DNA of 64,000 nucleotides from Dermacentor variabilis (Eukaryota; Arthropoda; Arachnida; Ixodida; Ixodidae): assembly GCF_050947875.1 (NCBI RefSeq), contig NC_134570.1, forward strand, positions 202,815,750 through 202,879,749, read 5' to 3'. The position numbers were made by a program, and so were the translations under genes. The notes beneath the pieces are model-generated. The model was given only the letters and a program-made list of their open reading frames with translations, was not told the origin of the DNA and ran no database searches. Shown here in pieces: positions 1 to 10,290 of this stretch (its first letter is position 1; every line of letters starts with the position of its first letter).

Positions 1-289
1 CGCAACCTTGTGGCACACCGTTTTCCTGGATATATGTGCGCGAGAGCACTGTGCCTAGACGGATTTGGAATGTTCTGTTGGACATAAAATCAGCGAGACA
101 GTTTAGCATTTTGCCACGGATTCCTAACGCGGCGAGGTCACGTAAGGTTCCAAATCTCCACGTGGTGTCATGCGCTTTTTCTAGATCGAAGAACACTGCG
201 AGGCAGTGCTGTTCCTGTAAGAATGCTTCACATATTTCGTGTTCAAGTCGGACGAGTTGGTCCGTCGTTGAACACCCTTTTTTATAGGT
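1..289 (-). mobile_element. Non-LTR retrotransposon (LINE) reverse transcriptase fragment
   Basis: The minus strand is open from about 289 to the left edge and encodes a reverse transcriptase palm segment. In order it shows a CSTTDQLVRLE block, FFDLEKAHDTTWR (catalytic Asp in the F-D context) and QENGVPQG next to the window edge. This order is typical of APE-type LINEs common in ticks. Coding similarity stops near 289, where unrelated sequence begins, so the copy is truncated there. It continues beyond position 1, so the YADD box cannot be seen. No stop codon occurs in the visible part, so this may be a fairly young copy. The exact clade (Jockey/I-like) is an inference. Confidence 0.85.
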
Positions 290-479
290 TGTATTCAGAT
301 GACGTCACCACCACGCCGCGATTAGCGCTGGAAACCATGGCAGCGCCCTCCGCACCTGCCTCCGCCATGATCTTGGCCACTTCAGGTCGCGTCCGTGTCA
401 CCGTGTGTTAGCCGTGTGCCGTGCTCAGTTTGTGGTTTAGTCGGCGGATTCCCTTTGGATAAAAAATTCCTGGTGTGTA

Positions 480-3400
480 CTAACAGTCACCGCAAGAGCT
501 TCCACGAACGCAAAGACGCTGCGAAGTCATGGGCGATGAGCCTGCAATCAGTTTAGAGCGCATATGCACAAGGCTGAGAGGAAGCAGCAAAGAAGCGCTA
601 CGTAGAAAAAGGGAAGCTTTGCGGCGGTGTTCACCCACTGCTGCTGGGCACGGACGAGCTGTGCTTTGAAGTCGAGCTTGTGCCAAAGGTTGAGGTATCT
701 GACATCAAGATTATTTAGTTCACACGACTATAGCTACGTTACACATGAGCAACTAAAAGCAAAGAAGTCGCTCAAAGCGAGCAACTACCTGACAAGTGGT
801 TGCGTTCAGGAGCCGCAGTCGAAGAAAGTGGACGACGACGTCATCATACGTGGAAAGGTGAGTTTGGTGAAGTGCGTTTTGAATCCCGATAGCGGTCTGA
901 AAGTCTCTGTGCTAATGCTGACGAACGCCTTACGCGAACGGAGCGGCGTCATGATGCGAGGCTGATGGCTAGGTAGGAGTGACGCCACAGCGGTACATAG
1001 AGGAAAGTATTTAAAGTGTTCAAACGAGAAGAGAGTAATCAGACTGGATGGTTCAAGGACGCGTCGGGGCTGCGTACGAGCGAGCGTTGGCGGCTGAAAG
1101 CTGAGATTAGAGACCTAGCTCACCGTCGCTTCACAGAAGCGATCGCGCACTCGTTGGATGGATGCTGAGAAAAGTATGTACACACGGATTCACGCGCGCG
1201 CGGAGGAACGGAAGTTCAAGGATTCGCGCACACGCTGGCTACAGCAGATACGGCGTACACGGATCCTCACAGTACCGCACAGCACTGCTTGTTTTAAGGT
1301 TCTGATGGAATCAATTGATGAGGTGTTGGAATCGTTTTATTCGGCAATGTAAACCGCAACTCGCGGACTTAAAGAATTAGATCTCCCTATGTCGTGAGTG
1401 CGCTTTTCGCGGCTATGAGCAGTATGGACAGCGCGCAGCGTAGCGTGTTTGAACGAGCGTTCATTGTAGAACCGAAGGTAAGCAACACATCTCTAAGCAT
1501 ATCGGTGTGTGTACGAGTGTGTAAGCCCACGACTGTGTAAAGTTGTACTCCATAGCCCACTATCTGGAGCGAGTGATGTGTCGCGGGATAGATTTAAAGG
1601 ATTGTAATTGTGAATGTTTATCAGATACTGTACCCGTATGGTTTAAGCAGGCTAAACCATTTCGTTGAAGTTTCATAATTCTAAACAATTCGATTCATTG
1701 CATTTCCAGGTAAACCATTTGCAGTCACTTTCGACACAACCACTGGAGCCATGAATTATTATTAAAGAAGACGGAATGGTGAAGGCAGCACACTGTACGT
1801 GCACGGCGGGCTTTGGGGAGGACATTATCACTTAGGTGTAGTTCTTTCTTATTTGGAGGGGGCAGCTTCATTTCAAGAGAGCCAGACCTACACAGACAAG
1901 ACAAACAAATGGTTGCTACCTTATATAACTAATGTGGCCTGTGCACCAATTGCTGAGATAGACTTTTCATCGTCCAATGCGAAAAGACGGCTTCTCAGAG
2001 AAACAAAGCACCCGCCTTCTGCGAAGAAAAGTAAAGCTCGGATCGAGAGGCCATCAAAAGAAGAATGGGCTGCCTTCATGACCAGTGTAAAATATACTGG
2101 AGTGCAGTCTGCAGTGCTCTCACTCACACAGGGTTATTGCAATGACTTCATTCCGTTGCTTCACAAGTATTCTACAGCTGTTCTTGGGGAGCTGACCCGT
2201 ATCAAACCATCGACGTGGGACAACATTCAAGAGGAGTGCCAGATGTTTGCACAAGCAATCACTGTAGAACCGAAGGTAAGCAACACATTGCTTTTGACAT
2301 CATGTAAACGCAAAAGCTTGGTGTGCTTAACAAGCTGTAGCGTAGTGGTACTCTTACGATATTGTACTAGTATGCAATTTTGGTGCGCCTGAGCTGTGAA
2401 AGCTGCATTTTTACATAGAGTACAGTTTACTGGTCAATTAAGGTTTCCGTAAGGCACGTAAGAAGCATGGAATTTATGCATTCCTTCAGGCAGTATTTTG
2501 CTAAAGTATTTTTAAAATCTTGGCATAAGGGCTCGTGCCTGTTAGGTAAAGGTTAGGATGGCAAAGTATTTGTATTTTACATGTCAGTGGTCAACATGAG
2601 TGATGCGACTTCATAAACTTGTTGCATTGCAACACCTTCATTGTTTGAGTGGTCTCTGTGTTGAACATGCCGGTACGTCAGGCTGTAGAGGCAGCAACAA
2701 GGGAGCAGTCAGCATATTCTGTTTGGTTTGCATTCCGAGCAGAAAGGTGACATCATCGACCGTGTTTGCAGCTTGCCGAACACCCCTCTACAAGCCGTCC
2801 ATAAGCCTCATCAAGAAGATGTGCTATACCGAAGAGCAGGAGTTCTTTTCAGCGGCAACCAATTGGGGGGAACAAAAAGAAGTGGTAGCCAGCAAGGCTT
2901 ACATCTCGGCAATGACTGGGAAGCATGAGAAATTTGTTTGTCATAGCTCTGGCGTACGCATTTCTGCAGAAGCGCCCTACCTAGTCGCCATCCCAGATGG
3001 TTTGATTCCATGTGAATGCTGTCACGATGGCGCGCTAAAAATTAGATATCGCAATTCAGCAGTCTGTGTAGACGATGTGCTGAGCAGAAAGGTGGCTGCT
3101 TGGAGCTATGTGATGACAGTGCACGACTGAAGAAAAGCCATGCATACTTCTACCAAGTACAACTACAACTCAACCTGTGTCAGCGGCAGTGCTGCAGTTT
3201 CGTTCTGGGGACACCATCAGACATTCTGATAGACCGCATCGCTATTGATTTGTCTTTCTGCAAAGAAATGACGCAGAAGTCCAAAGCATTCTTTGAACAG
3301 GTTTTGCTCTCGCAGCTTTTATTTAATCACTGGGCTACCTTGCCACTGCAAGAAACAATGCTTACATGTGATGAAAGTTCAGCAGACAGTGAATGCTACT

Positions 3401-3549
3401 GTTACTGCGCTGGTGCTGAATACGGTGAAATGGTTAAGAACAGTAGCCGACAGTGACCTGGTAAATGGCTCCATTTTGTATGTGCAAATCTGAAACGTCC
3501 ACCAAAGAGCAAGGCATGGTTTTGCCTAGCAAGAAAAAGCAGCAGCCTT
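480..3549 (+). pseudogene. Degenerate SAP/SWIM zinc finger/YqaJ exonuclease/PHD family gene
   Basis: Pieces of one multidomain protein follow each other on the plus strand. Positions 560-720 encode EEAAKKRYVEKGKLCGG (after a SAP-like stretch), ending in a stop. Positions 745-858 encode HEQLKAKKSLKASNYLTSG. Positions 1759-1850 encode a SWIM finger start (AHCTCTAGFGE) whose second half is frameshifted and has lost a Cys. Positions 1850-2274 encode a linker. Positions 2677-3440 encode the YqaJ nuclease region (AACRTPLYKPSISLIKK, PDGL), and 3360-3545 a PHD-like end (CYCYCAGAEYGEM...WFC). A one-base loss near 2749, stops, and replacement of the expected E-x-K nuclease motif by K-x-R show it is dead. 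A GTAAG donor at 2275 shows introns were kept, so it is not a processed copy. Such proteins occur in many copies in ticks and may be mobile. The family call is from memory of its motifs. Nothing recognisable lies between about 990 and 1750. Confidence 0.75.
1465..1491 (+). repeat. Duplicated exon-end/splice-donor segment
   Basis: The sequence TGTAGAACCGAAGGTAAGC and the following bases occur here and again at 2265-2291, where they form the end of a coding exon (VEPK) and its GTAAG donor. The upstream 60 bases at 1400-1464 do not match the second copy. This second donor may be the residue of a partial gene duplication or a recombination between two family members. What is seen is the exact repeat; its origin is inferred. 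Confidence 0.5.
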
Positions 3550-3730
3550 GATCAGGGTACAATAATCCGTCGGCAAGGGAGTACACAGAATGACTTGGAA
3601 GCACGTCACACGCACACACGTGGCATGTCCAACTTGTCTGTACTTTTCTGAAATTCGAGCACTCGTAGAGGGGAAAAACTGTTCGAAACCGAGACTATTT
3701 GGTGAATTACAGTAATAAGATATACTGAAC

Positions 3731-5929
3731 TCACCGAAACGGCACAACAGACTTGCAGAGATTAGTGAAGGCAGAACATACTGTCACAATTTTGTCCAGT
3801 TGTGCTACCGTGCCTCCCCGTGTACCATCACAAGTTCGATTGGAATAATCGAGGAAGAAATTGCATACTTCCGACGCAAAAGTCCAATCACTCTCTACAT
3901 GTATGCGAACACTGGCTATTTTTCGTGTCTTCACCTCTCAGGCCGTGCGCTGTTGCGTCTCTTTTGTGAATACTGGCACTTTAAGACGTGCACAATGAAT
4001 CCCTACGGCATCGGCACTAGTGAAACCTCGATCCGCAAGCACAGTGTCTCCTGCGAATAGGTTGCTTAGAATACCACAGCGCTCGGTCAGGAGCTTGTCG
4101 CTTGTACGCCCAACCAATCCTAGATGATGGAATCCTGAGGTGCAATTCCAATGAGATATTTTACAGTATTATGATGCTTGTATCGTGACCATGTCTGACA
4201 GCGTAGAAGAACTGAAGACGACCGTTCTACAAACACTTCGAACTAGTCAATTATTACAGCCACTCTAGTTCCAAATGCTCTACGAAAGCACATAGGCATG
4301 GTTAGTCGAAGCTCTTCCCGATCTGGCCACTCCACAAGTTGGCTCAGGCGTATGTGCATGACATCAAGCCAGCGTTCCAAGATCCCTGTCACTGCGGCTT
4401 GGCTGACCTAGAGAAAAAAAATGCATCAGTGCTCACAGCTGTAGTTATCATGTTACACTGTAAGATTCTTTACATCTCTTCAAATGCCGTTTTATGCAAT
4501 GCATAAGAATGAGTATTTTCCTGCAAAACATTGTCGCCTGGTGTCTACTAGCATCATCACGTCGTGGCCGTCAATTCATACAGTAACATCGGCGCTAACA
4601 ATCTCGTCTGTCGTCAAATCATCCAGCTGTATCGGCTTCTCGTTCGATGGCAATGAGGGTAAGCCATCACTGTGGCTACCTCGTGCATTTCTTTTACTAA
4701 AGCACCCGTCTTGATAAGTTTAAAGCCTGTCAAATTACACTTACACTACGCAAGTATGTACTTTCATCACAGCAGCTAACGAGTCACAAGAAAAAATACT
4801 TTCATTTATGATAACCATTCCACAATCTTTATAGTGCATTTTTGGTCTTGCTAAAAACTTGCAACGATGCATAATGCGCAAATATTATCGCGAGAGCAAT
4901 GCTTTATTGTTGCTCGAGTTGTAGGAGAAAGCAAAAGCGAGTAAAGGGCATGCCATACCTGTCCTCCGCAAGATCTCTAGGGTTTATTGCGTAGCCTAAC
5001 TTGGTGCCCAGTCTGTGTTTGTCTCGTCCATCAAATAAGATGACTTTCCTGCGAGTTAAAAAAATACAGGCGCGCATGTCAGCACCGTGTCTTGCCGGAA
5101 GATGTCAAGGTCACAGAGAAAAGTCCAAGCGACAGCTTTTTACAAAAGACGTCGCAAGCGAGCTTAAACAATTCAGCTGCGCCCGTGCACGCTGACAGCG
5201 CAAATGAACGTCGCCTACGTCAACAAAACGGCGGTTAAGAAAGCGTGAATATCCGGAGTACCACACGTTTAACTGCCCTTTTCTAAGCGCCTTGGTGACG
5301 CGACAACACACACTCGCTCAAGGCATTGAGGTTAAACAATACAGGTGCGCACGCGCGCAGTGTACATTAACTCCGCCTGCGAAAATAAAAAGAAACGCGG
5401 TTATGCAAGCGTAAACATCGGAGTACCACAAGTTTTAACTGCCTTTTTCAAAGCTGCTTGGTGACGCGACAGCACACGCGTGCTCATGAATTACTACGTG
5501 GAGCTGAAACAATTCAGCTGCGACCGCGCGCGATGGCAGTGAACATACATTAAAGTCGCCTACGCCCTTAAAAAAGCGGTTCTGTAAGCGTAAACATCGG
5601 AGTACCACAACTTTAACTGCCCTTTTCAAAGCTGCTTGGTGACGCGGCAACAAACACACTCGTACTCAAGCATAAAATACGCGTAACTGCAACGTTTAGA
5701 ATGTAAATTGGCACTTACCAGAAATGAACACCTCACACTTTGTAGTTGGTAGAATGTTTGTCGATGTCAGCGTGACGATTGCGGCGAAACCACTCGGCGC
5801 GACGCCTTTCCGACAATTCTTGCGTCCTGCTGCATTGGTTGTAGACGACTGAAGGCACTCCGTAGAACTTAACCTCGTTTGTGTTCTCGCTGTTTTTTTT
5901 TTTTCGGAACTACTTATTGCTGCATCCAT
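3731..5929 (-). pseudogene. THAP domain/DDE_Tnp_4 transposase, broken (PIF/Harbinger-like)
   Basis: Three separated minus-strand segments give one transposase. Segment 5717-5929 is a first exon holding a THAP fold remnant (VKFYGVPSVVYNQC, RRRAEWFRRNRHADIDKHS, then GVHF with a stop where a Cys is expected), ending at a clean GTAAGT donor. A poly-T tract at 5892-5904 replaces the first zinc-binding Cys residues. Segment 4963-5063, between an AG acceptor and a GT donor, encodes SYLMDETNTDWAPS. Segment 3731-4409 encodes the DDE domain: IID*FEVF (first Asp), LADRGFTSADAVG (second Asp), IRIHVES-like (third acidic residue) and the C-terminus CKSVVPFR followed by the stop. Several in-frame stops and frameshifts make it non-functional. 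Assignment to DDE_Tnp_4 with a THAP domain is from known family motifs. I did not find terminal inverted repeats. Confidence 0.8.
5161..5676. repeat. Tandem repeat, about three copies of a ~170-bp unit
   Basis: Three consecutive units start near 5161, 5331 and 5503. Each contains an AAACAAT-CAGCTG-like start, a CGCCTACG-like middle, then CGGAGTACCACA, TTTAACTGCC and GCTTGGTGACGCG in the same order. The units are diverged but colinear. The array sits in the putative first intron of the THAP transposase remnant, immediately inside its splice donor. Open frames across it in both directions follow from the repeat and do not look like protein. Confidence 0.75.
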
Positions 5930-6059
5930 AAACCGCGCAATTTACCATGATTGCTGCGACTCACTGCTACTGCACTCTCCGCGAACTGACGAGCTTCGCA
6001 AAGTGGCCAAAATCATGGCGCACCGGAAGCTGAACCAGCTCGCCCCCTTCCCATCAGCC

Positions 6060-7719
6060 CGTGCGGCAGCGTGGGCCTGTCGTCAGTGAATACAACCTAT
6101 AACCGCACTGATGAAAATCAGTGGAATTCCGTACATCGAGCGTGAAAGTTAATCTCGCATTTACGACACTTTCGTACGCTTTCGCTAAACAGCTTGTCAG
6201 GGACATGGGTAGAAAGCTTCTTGGGGATGGGGGGGGGGGATTTACCTGTTTTAAAAAAGGTACAACTATCGCGCCTTCCCCTCCTTTTGGCATAATTCCT
6301 GATTCAAATACTTTGCTGAAAAATTCAAGGAGAGCATCTACGGGTGTGGGGGGCAGGTGTGCAAGCATCGAATAATGGATCCGCTCAGGACCTACTGCAG
6401 TTTTTTTGCCAGAACAGAGAACCCTGTTAAGCTCTTGTAACGTAAATGGAGCGTTGTATTCGCCCCTTGACATACAAGCAGTTGGTAGTTTCTCCTTCTC
6501 TAGCGACAGTTCGTATTGTAAGAACCTGTTTGAATAATTAGCCGAGCTAGAGATGTTATAGAAATGTTGCCAAGTATATTCGCTTGTTCTTGTAGTGTTC
6601 TCTGAGTGCCTGAAGGTGTATGTATGGGTATCATGTATGATGAGTAGTCCCCCTTAAACTTTCTGACCTGTTCCCACATCTTTTTGGGTGTGACGGTGCT
6701 ATTAATTGTAGATATATATTTCTGCCAAGACAATTTTTGAATATATTGAGCTTTTGGTTTGGCTTGTTTAAAATTCAGAAAGTTATGAGTTGGGTATCTT
6801 CGTAAGATTCCCCAGGCCTTATTTTGCAGGTTTTTTTTTGCTACGTGCATTCATGTGTCCACCAAGCATTCCGATTTTTCCGAACAACGCCAGAAGATTG
6901 TGGAATGGCCTTTTCAGCTGCAGAAATAATGCAGTTAGTAATTTTTTCAGTATTTTCATCAATGCTTAAGTCTGTTAAAGTAAGCTCCTCCAGCCTGGCA
7001 CTTTCTGTGAAAACAGACCAGTCTGCCATTTGTACTTTCCAGTGGCGTGCTTTGTGGGATATAATAGGTAGCGTTGATGTGAGGTGGATTATAGCATGTA
7101 GATGATCACTGCCACATGAAGTCTCCAGTACGTCCCATTTAAACTCGGTAAAAATATCAGGAGAGCAAAATGCTAAATCAAGGCAGCTAAAATTATGTGA
7201 ACTCGGTGAAAAATGTGTTGGGGCACCTGAATTCAAAGGACAGATGTTGTTTGTCAAAATAAAATCTTCAATCGGTTTTCCTCTTTGGTAATTTTATCGC
7301 TGCCCCAAAGTGTGCAATGAGCATTAAAATCTCCAACTGAAACAAAAGGCTCTGGCAGTTGGCCAATTAAATTTTCCATGTCTTGAGTTGTGAAATGGCT
7401 ATGGGCAGGGATCTACAACAAACAGACGATGACAGTCTTAAAAGATAAAACAGTGACAGCTACTGCCCCCTACGGAGTTCCGCACGTTCCGTGTGGGGAT
7501 GCCGCCTTGGACTACAATAGCGACATCCCCTGATAGACGGCTGGAGTGCTCGCTGTCCTTTCTTATGACAGTAAAACCTTTAAGAAATTGTGTATGTTTG
7601 GGTCCCAGGTTCGTTTCTTGAAGGCAGAATGCTACTGGTAATAACTTATTTATGATGTCTTTGATGTCGCTTAGGTTGTGAATTAGGCCTCTGCAATTCC
7701 AAGGAATGATGAAAGCCAT
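6060..7719 (-). pseudogene. LINE ORF2: AP-endonuclease and partial reverse transcriptase
   Basis: Reading leftwards from Met at 7719, the order is an apurinic-type endonuclease (IPWNCRGL, FCLQETNLG, then GDFNAH near 7330, then CGSDHLHAIIHL near 7110), a linker, and the first reverse transcriptase blocks (TAVGPERIHYSMLAHLPP, SLTSCLAKAYESVVNARL, DFHQCGYR). Frameshifts split it into at least four frames, for example near 7437, 6850 and 6480. The reading ends around 6060, just after the block before the first catalytic Asp, so the palm and everything downstream are missing. Loss of the 3' half is unusual, because LINE copies are normally truncated at the 5' end. Deletion after insertion is the simplest explanation. 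Confidence 0.85.
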
Positions 7720-7819
7720 CTTATTCGAACAGAAAAAAAAATTATTATGTGTGTGAGCTTGCGAGTTGTAGGTGACATGTATTTAAGAGCTGAGTACTCT
7801 TATGAACGGCGGTAACCAT

Positions 7820-8369
7820 TCAGGTTACCTTTCCTTTTCTCGGCGGAGTTATAATATGCTTCTCCATCTGGGAGCGCTCCAAAGAGCGCGGGTCTTTTGG
7901 CGTCAATGACGCCGGGGTTTTCGGATCGACCTCCATCGCCTTTTCCGAGACACTGGATGATCGAGAGCCAGGCGCCGAGACGCGCGTCTCGGGCCTTGGG
8001 GTGCGGTTCAACTTCGGGCCCTGCGGCACTGTGGCCTGCCGGCCCGTCTTCGATGATGATGGAGCAGCACTGGCTGCAGCCACCAAGGGGGCAGTTGGAG
8101 TTTCTACAGGAGTACCGGAAGTGCACCCTGTACACTCCTGAAACCGGTATGGCGCTGCCCCCTGCCGCGTCACACTGGCATTGCTTACTTGAGGTAAGTG
8201 CCCTAGCCTTTTCCTCGCTTCATAGAATGAGCTCTTTTCCTTTACAGTTATCGCGATGGTGTCTTTTTCTCTTTTCCAGCAAGGACAGCTCCGTGAGTAA
8301 GCTGGATGATCGCCCTTGCAATTGACGCATTGTGCGGGAGAATCGCAGTTGTCAGATGGATGGTCGTTA
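7820..8369 (-). pseudogene. LINE ORF1, C-terminal part with zinc knuckle
   Basis: The frame encodes SDNCDSPAQCVNCKGDHPAY-type CCHC residues near 8300-8365, then a Pro/Ser-rich tail ending at a stop at 7820, about 100 bases upstream of the ORF2 start at 7719. This is the ORF1-ORF2 order expected of an APE-type LINE. The N-terminal half, including the first knuckle, is replaced by an (AT)n tract at 8370-8438 through which the frame runs on as a meaningless Ile-Tyr repeat. It probably acted as a nucleic-acid chaperone in the intact element (family knowledge). Confidence 0.75.

Positions 8370-8438
<69 letters not shown>
8370..8438. repeat. (AT)n microsatellite
   Basis: About 69 bases of uninterrupted AT dinucleotide cut off the ORF1 remnant of the neighbouring LINE. 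Open frames of Ile-Tyr on both strands come from this tract only. Confidence 0.97.
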
Positions 8439-8440
<2 letters not shown>

Positions 8441-8600
8441 GCTCAACCTCCAGGATTCCCATTTCCCCGGACAGGGCTAAGCCGCGCACGGCTACACGCG
8501 GGAGGGTCAAACCCTCGTGCGCTCGGGTACGCGGTGTCGCAACACACCAAACGCCTGCTGACGCAGACGCCCGTGCGGGGTGCAGGTAGTATATTTTCTT
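8439..8600. repeat. GC-rich segment, possible dispersed repeat
   Basis: A GC-rich block follows the AT tract abruptly and contains CGCACGGCTACACGCGG and CAACACACCAAACGCC. It has no coding pattern I recognise. Its sharp change of composition and its place beside a microsatellite suggest the end of a dispersed element, but I see no terminal repeats. Confidence 0.3.
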
Positions 8601-9884
8601 GTATTCAGAAAACTAGACTAAGGTGCACATAATGGACGACAACTGCGATCACAATCCTAGCAGCCACAACAGGATCAGCCAACTTTTGCCAGTCAAGTTT
8701 TCTTATAGAAAAGGGGCCTCCTTCTCAAAAGTACGAGTCCAAAAAATACTTGTTGCTTGTAATATTAGAAACCTAACTTCTCCGAAGGGACAGTCCTGAC
8801 ATTTTCTCAGTTTCTTCGTGGCATGGATTGTTTTGTCCGATTTGTTCTGGATCGCTCAAGAGGATCCCGTGACTGCAATTTGTTGTCTTTTGAGAGCTCA
8901 GTTGCAATGGCAACAAAGAATGGAGGGTGGGAGGAGAGAGTAGTGTTCCAGGCGATTAACGCTCGTTTCGTACTATACCTCCGACCCCCAAAATTATGAT
9001 TTAGAACGTCATAATTGCTTAATCGTCTACAGCCTTATTATAAAAAAGGGCAGCAGAACCAATCACACGATGACCATCGACGATGATGCCGGATATTGAT
9101 TGGCTCCTCAATCGCCCGAGCAGTGGCGACCACAGAAATTATCATATGTGTTGCATATTAAACCTGATCAGTACACGGCAACAGGAAACAATAGCCCTAA
9201 ATGTGAACGACAGAAAAGTACAAATTAATAACGAGTTATATATGCAGCCAGCTTTCGGTCATGTTGCTTTGCCACCTTTCGTCTTGTCTAAGTGAAGTTG
9301 ATTTTTGCTGTATTGTTCTTTCGCACCTCAAGCGCAAGTTCACTTCGCATACTAAGGAAGATATATTTTCTGAATAATCTTGGATAGATTGCGCCTATCT
9401 TATTGGGTAAACTCTAATCAGGAGTGATTGGCATGCGCACCACCCCATGTGCTATCTCACCACAATCTTTTGTTGCAGAAGGTCGTGCAGAATGATTGTT
9501 TGGTTTGATCGTACTCAAAAAGAAAAAAGACGCCAAGCCATAATATAATTAAACATTCATGTACATATTTATGTTAGAAATTGATGAATTCATTGTCACA
9601 CAGTCACGGCCATAACACATCGCCCTTGAAGTTATGCCACAATGCATTACAGTTCCTCGACTTGATGTCATGAGAGATGTTTCACTTTATCATGACCTGC
9701 GTTTCTACTGCTCAGTATAATGCATCCTAACTCGTTCTGCCTGAGCATGCGAAAAAAAAACATGCTTCTTAAGTAAAGCTGCGTGTTACGATTTCCCTTG
9801 TCATACACATCTCAGCTTGACGCGCAGATATAACTTTTTATATGACCATAGTGCATTGCTTGGAGGTTACGGGAAATATTGCTG
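8601..9884. other. No recognised feature
   Basis: AT-leaning sequence with only short open frames. I recognise no protein, RNA gene or terminal repeat here. Confidence 0.5.
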
Positions 9885-10290
9885 TTTACTTTTATTGCAT
9901 AAGGTTCTTGGAGATATCGACCACCTGCTGTGTCACTTTCCACGATATGCCCCAGAAAGACAAGAACGTGCTAACGCTCTCCAAAAACTGGACAATCGGC
10001 CGCTTTCTGTGCACGTGCTGCTAGAACACCGCTCGACGACCCATAAAGCGCTGAAGGCGCTTTTGTGCTTCGTGAAGACGACGGGCTTGTGCGAACGCCT
10101 TTGACTATTACTGAAATTTCTACAAGACCACACGCGTCAGTGAACTCATCGCTAATTTCCTTCTTTCCTTCCCTCCTCTCTTGCTGCCATTTTTGTGTTC
10201 CCCTTATCCTTTCCCCCGGTGTAGGGTAACCAACCGGATGGTATTCTGGTTAACTTCCCTGCCTTCTGCTCTTCTCTTTCATGCCCCTCC
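9885..10290 (+). mobile_element. LINE 3' end: C-terminal finger region and 3' UTR
   Basis: The plus strand encodes GDIDHLLCHFPRYAPERQ, then RPLSVHVLLEH and ALKALLCFVKTTGLCERL, ending at a stop near 10104. This is the C-terminus of a tick LINE polyprotein, after the RNase H or finger region. One expected Cys of the CHCPR motif is Phe here. A pyrimidine-rich 3' UTR follows, with CCCGGTGTAGGGTAACCAACC near 10220. The copy is 5'-truncated to about 400 bases, as usual for LINE insertions. Confidence 0.75.

Noticed and set aside
5161..5676. CRISPR-like array
   Set aside because: Units are about 170 bp, diverged and contiguous, with no short identical repeats or unique spacers.
5696..5929. 77-codon frame with Met as a stand-alone protein
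   Set aside because: The THAP similarity is in a different frame of the same strand. The Met frame is a shadow that shares the poly-T tract.
6084..6112. 15-base match GAATACAACCTATAA with the boundary of the LINE fragment at 274-296
   Set aside because: Opposite orientation relative to the coding strand, and a match of this length is expected by chance in a 64-kb window.
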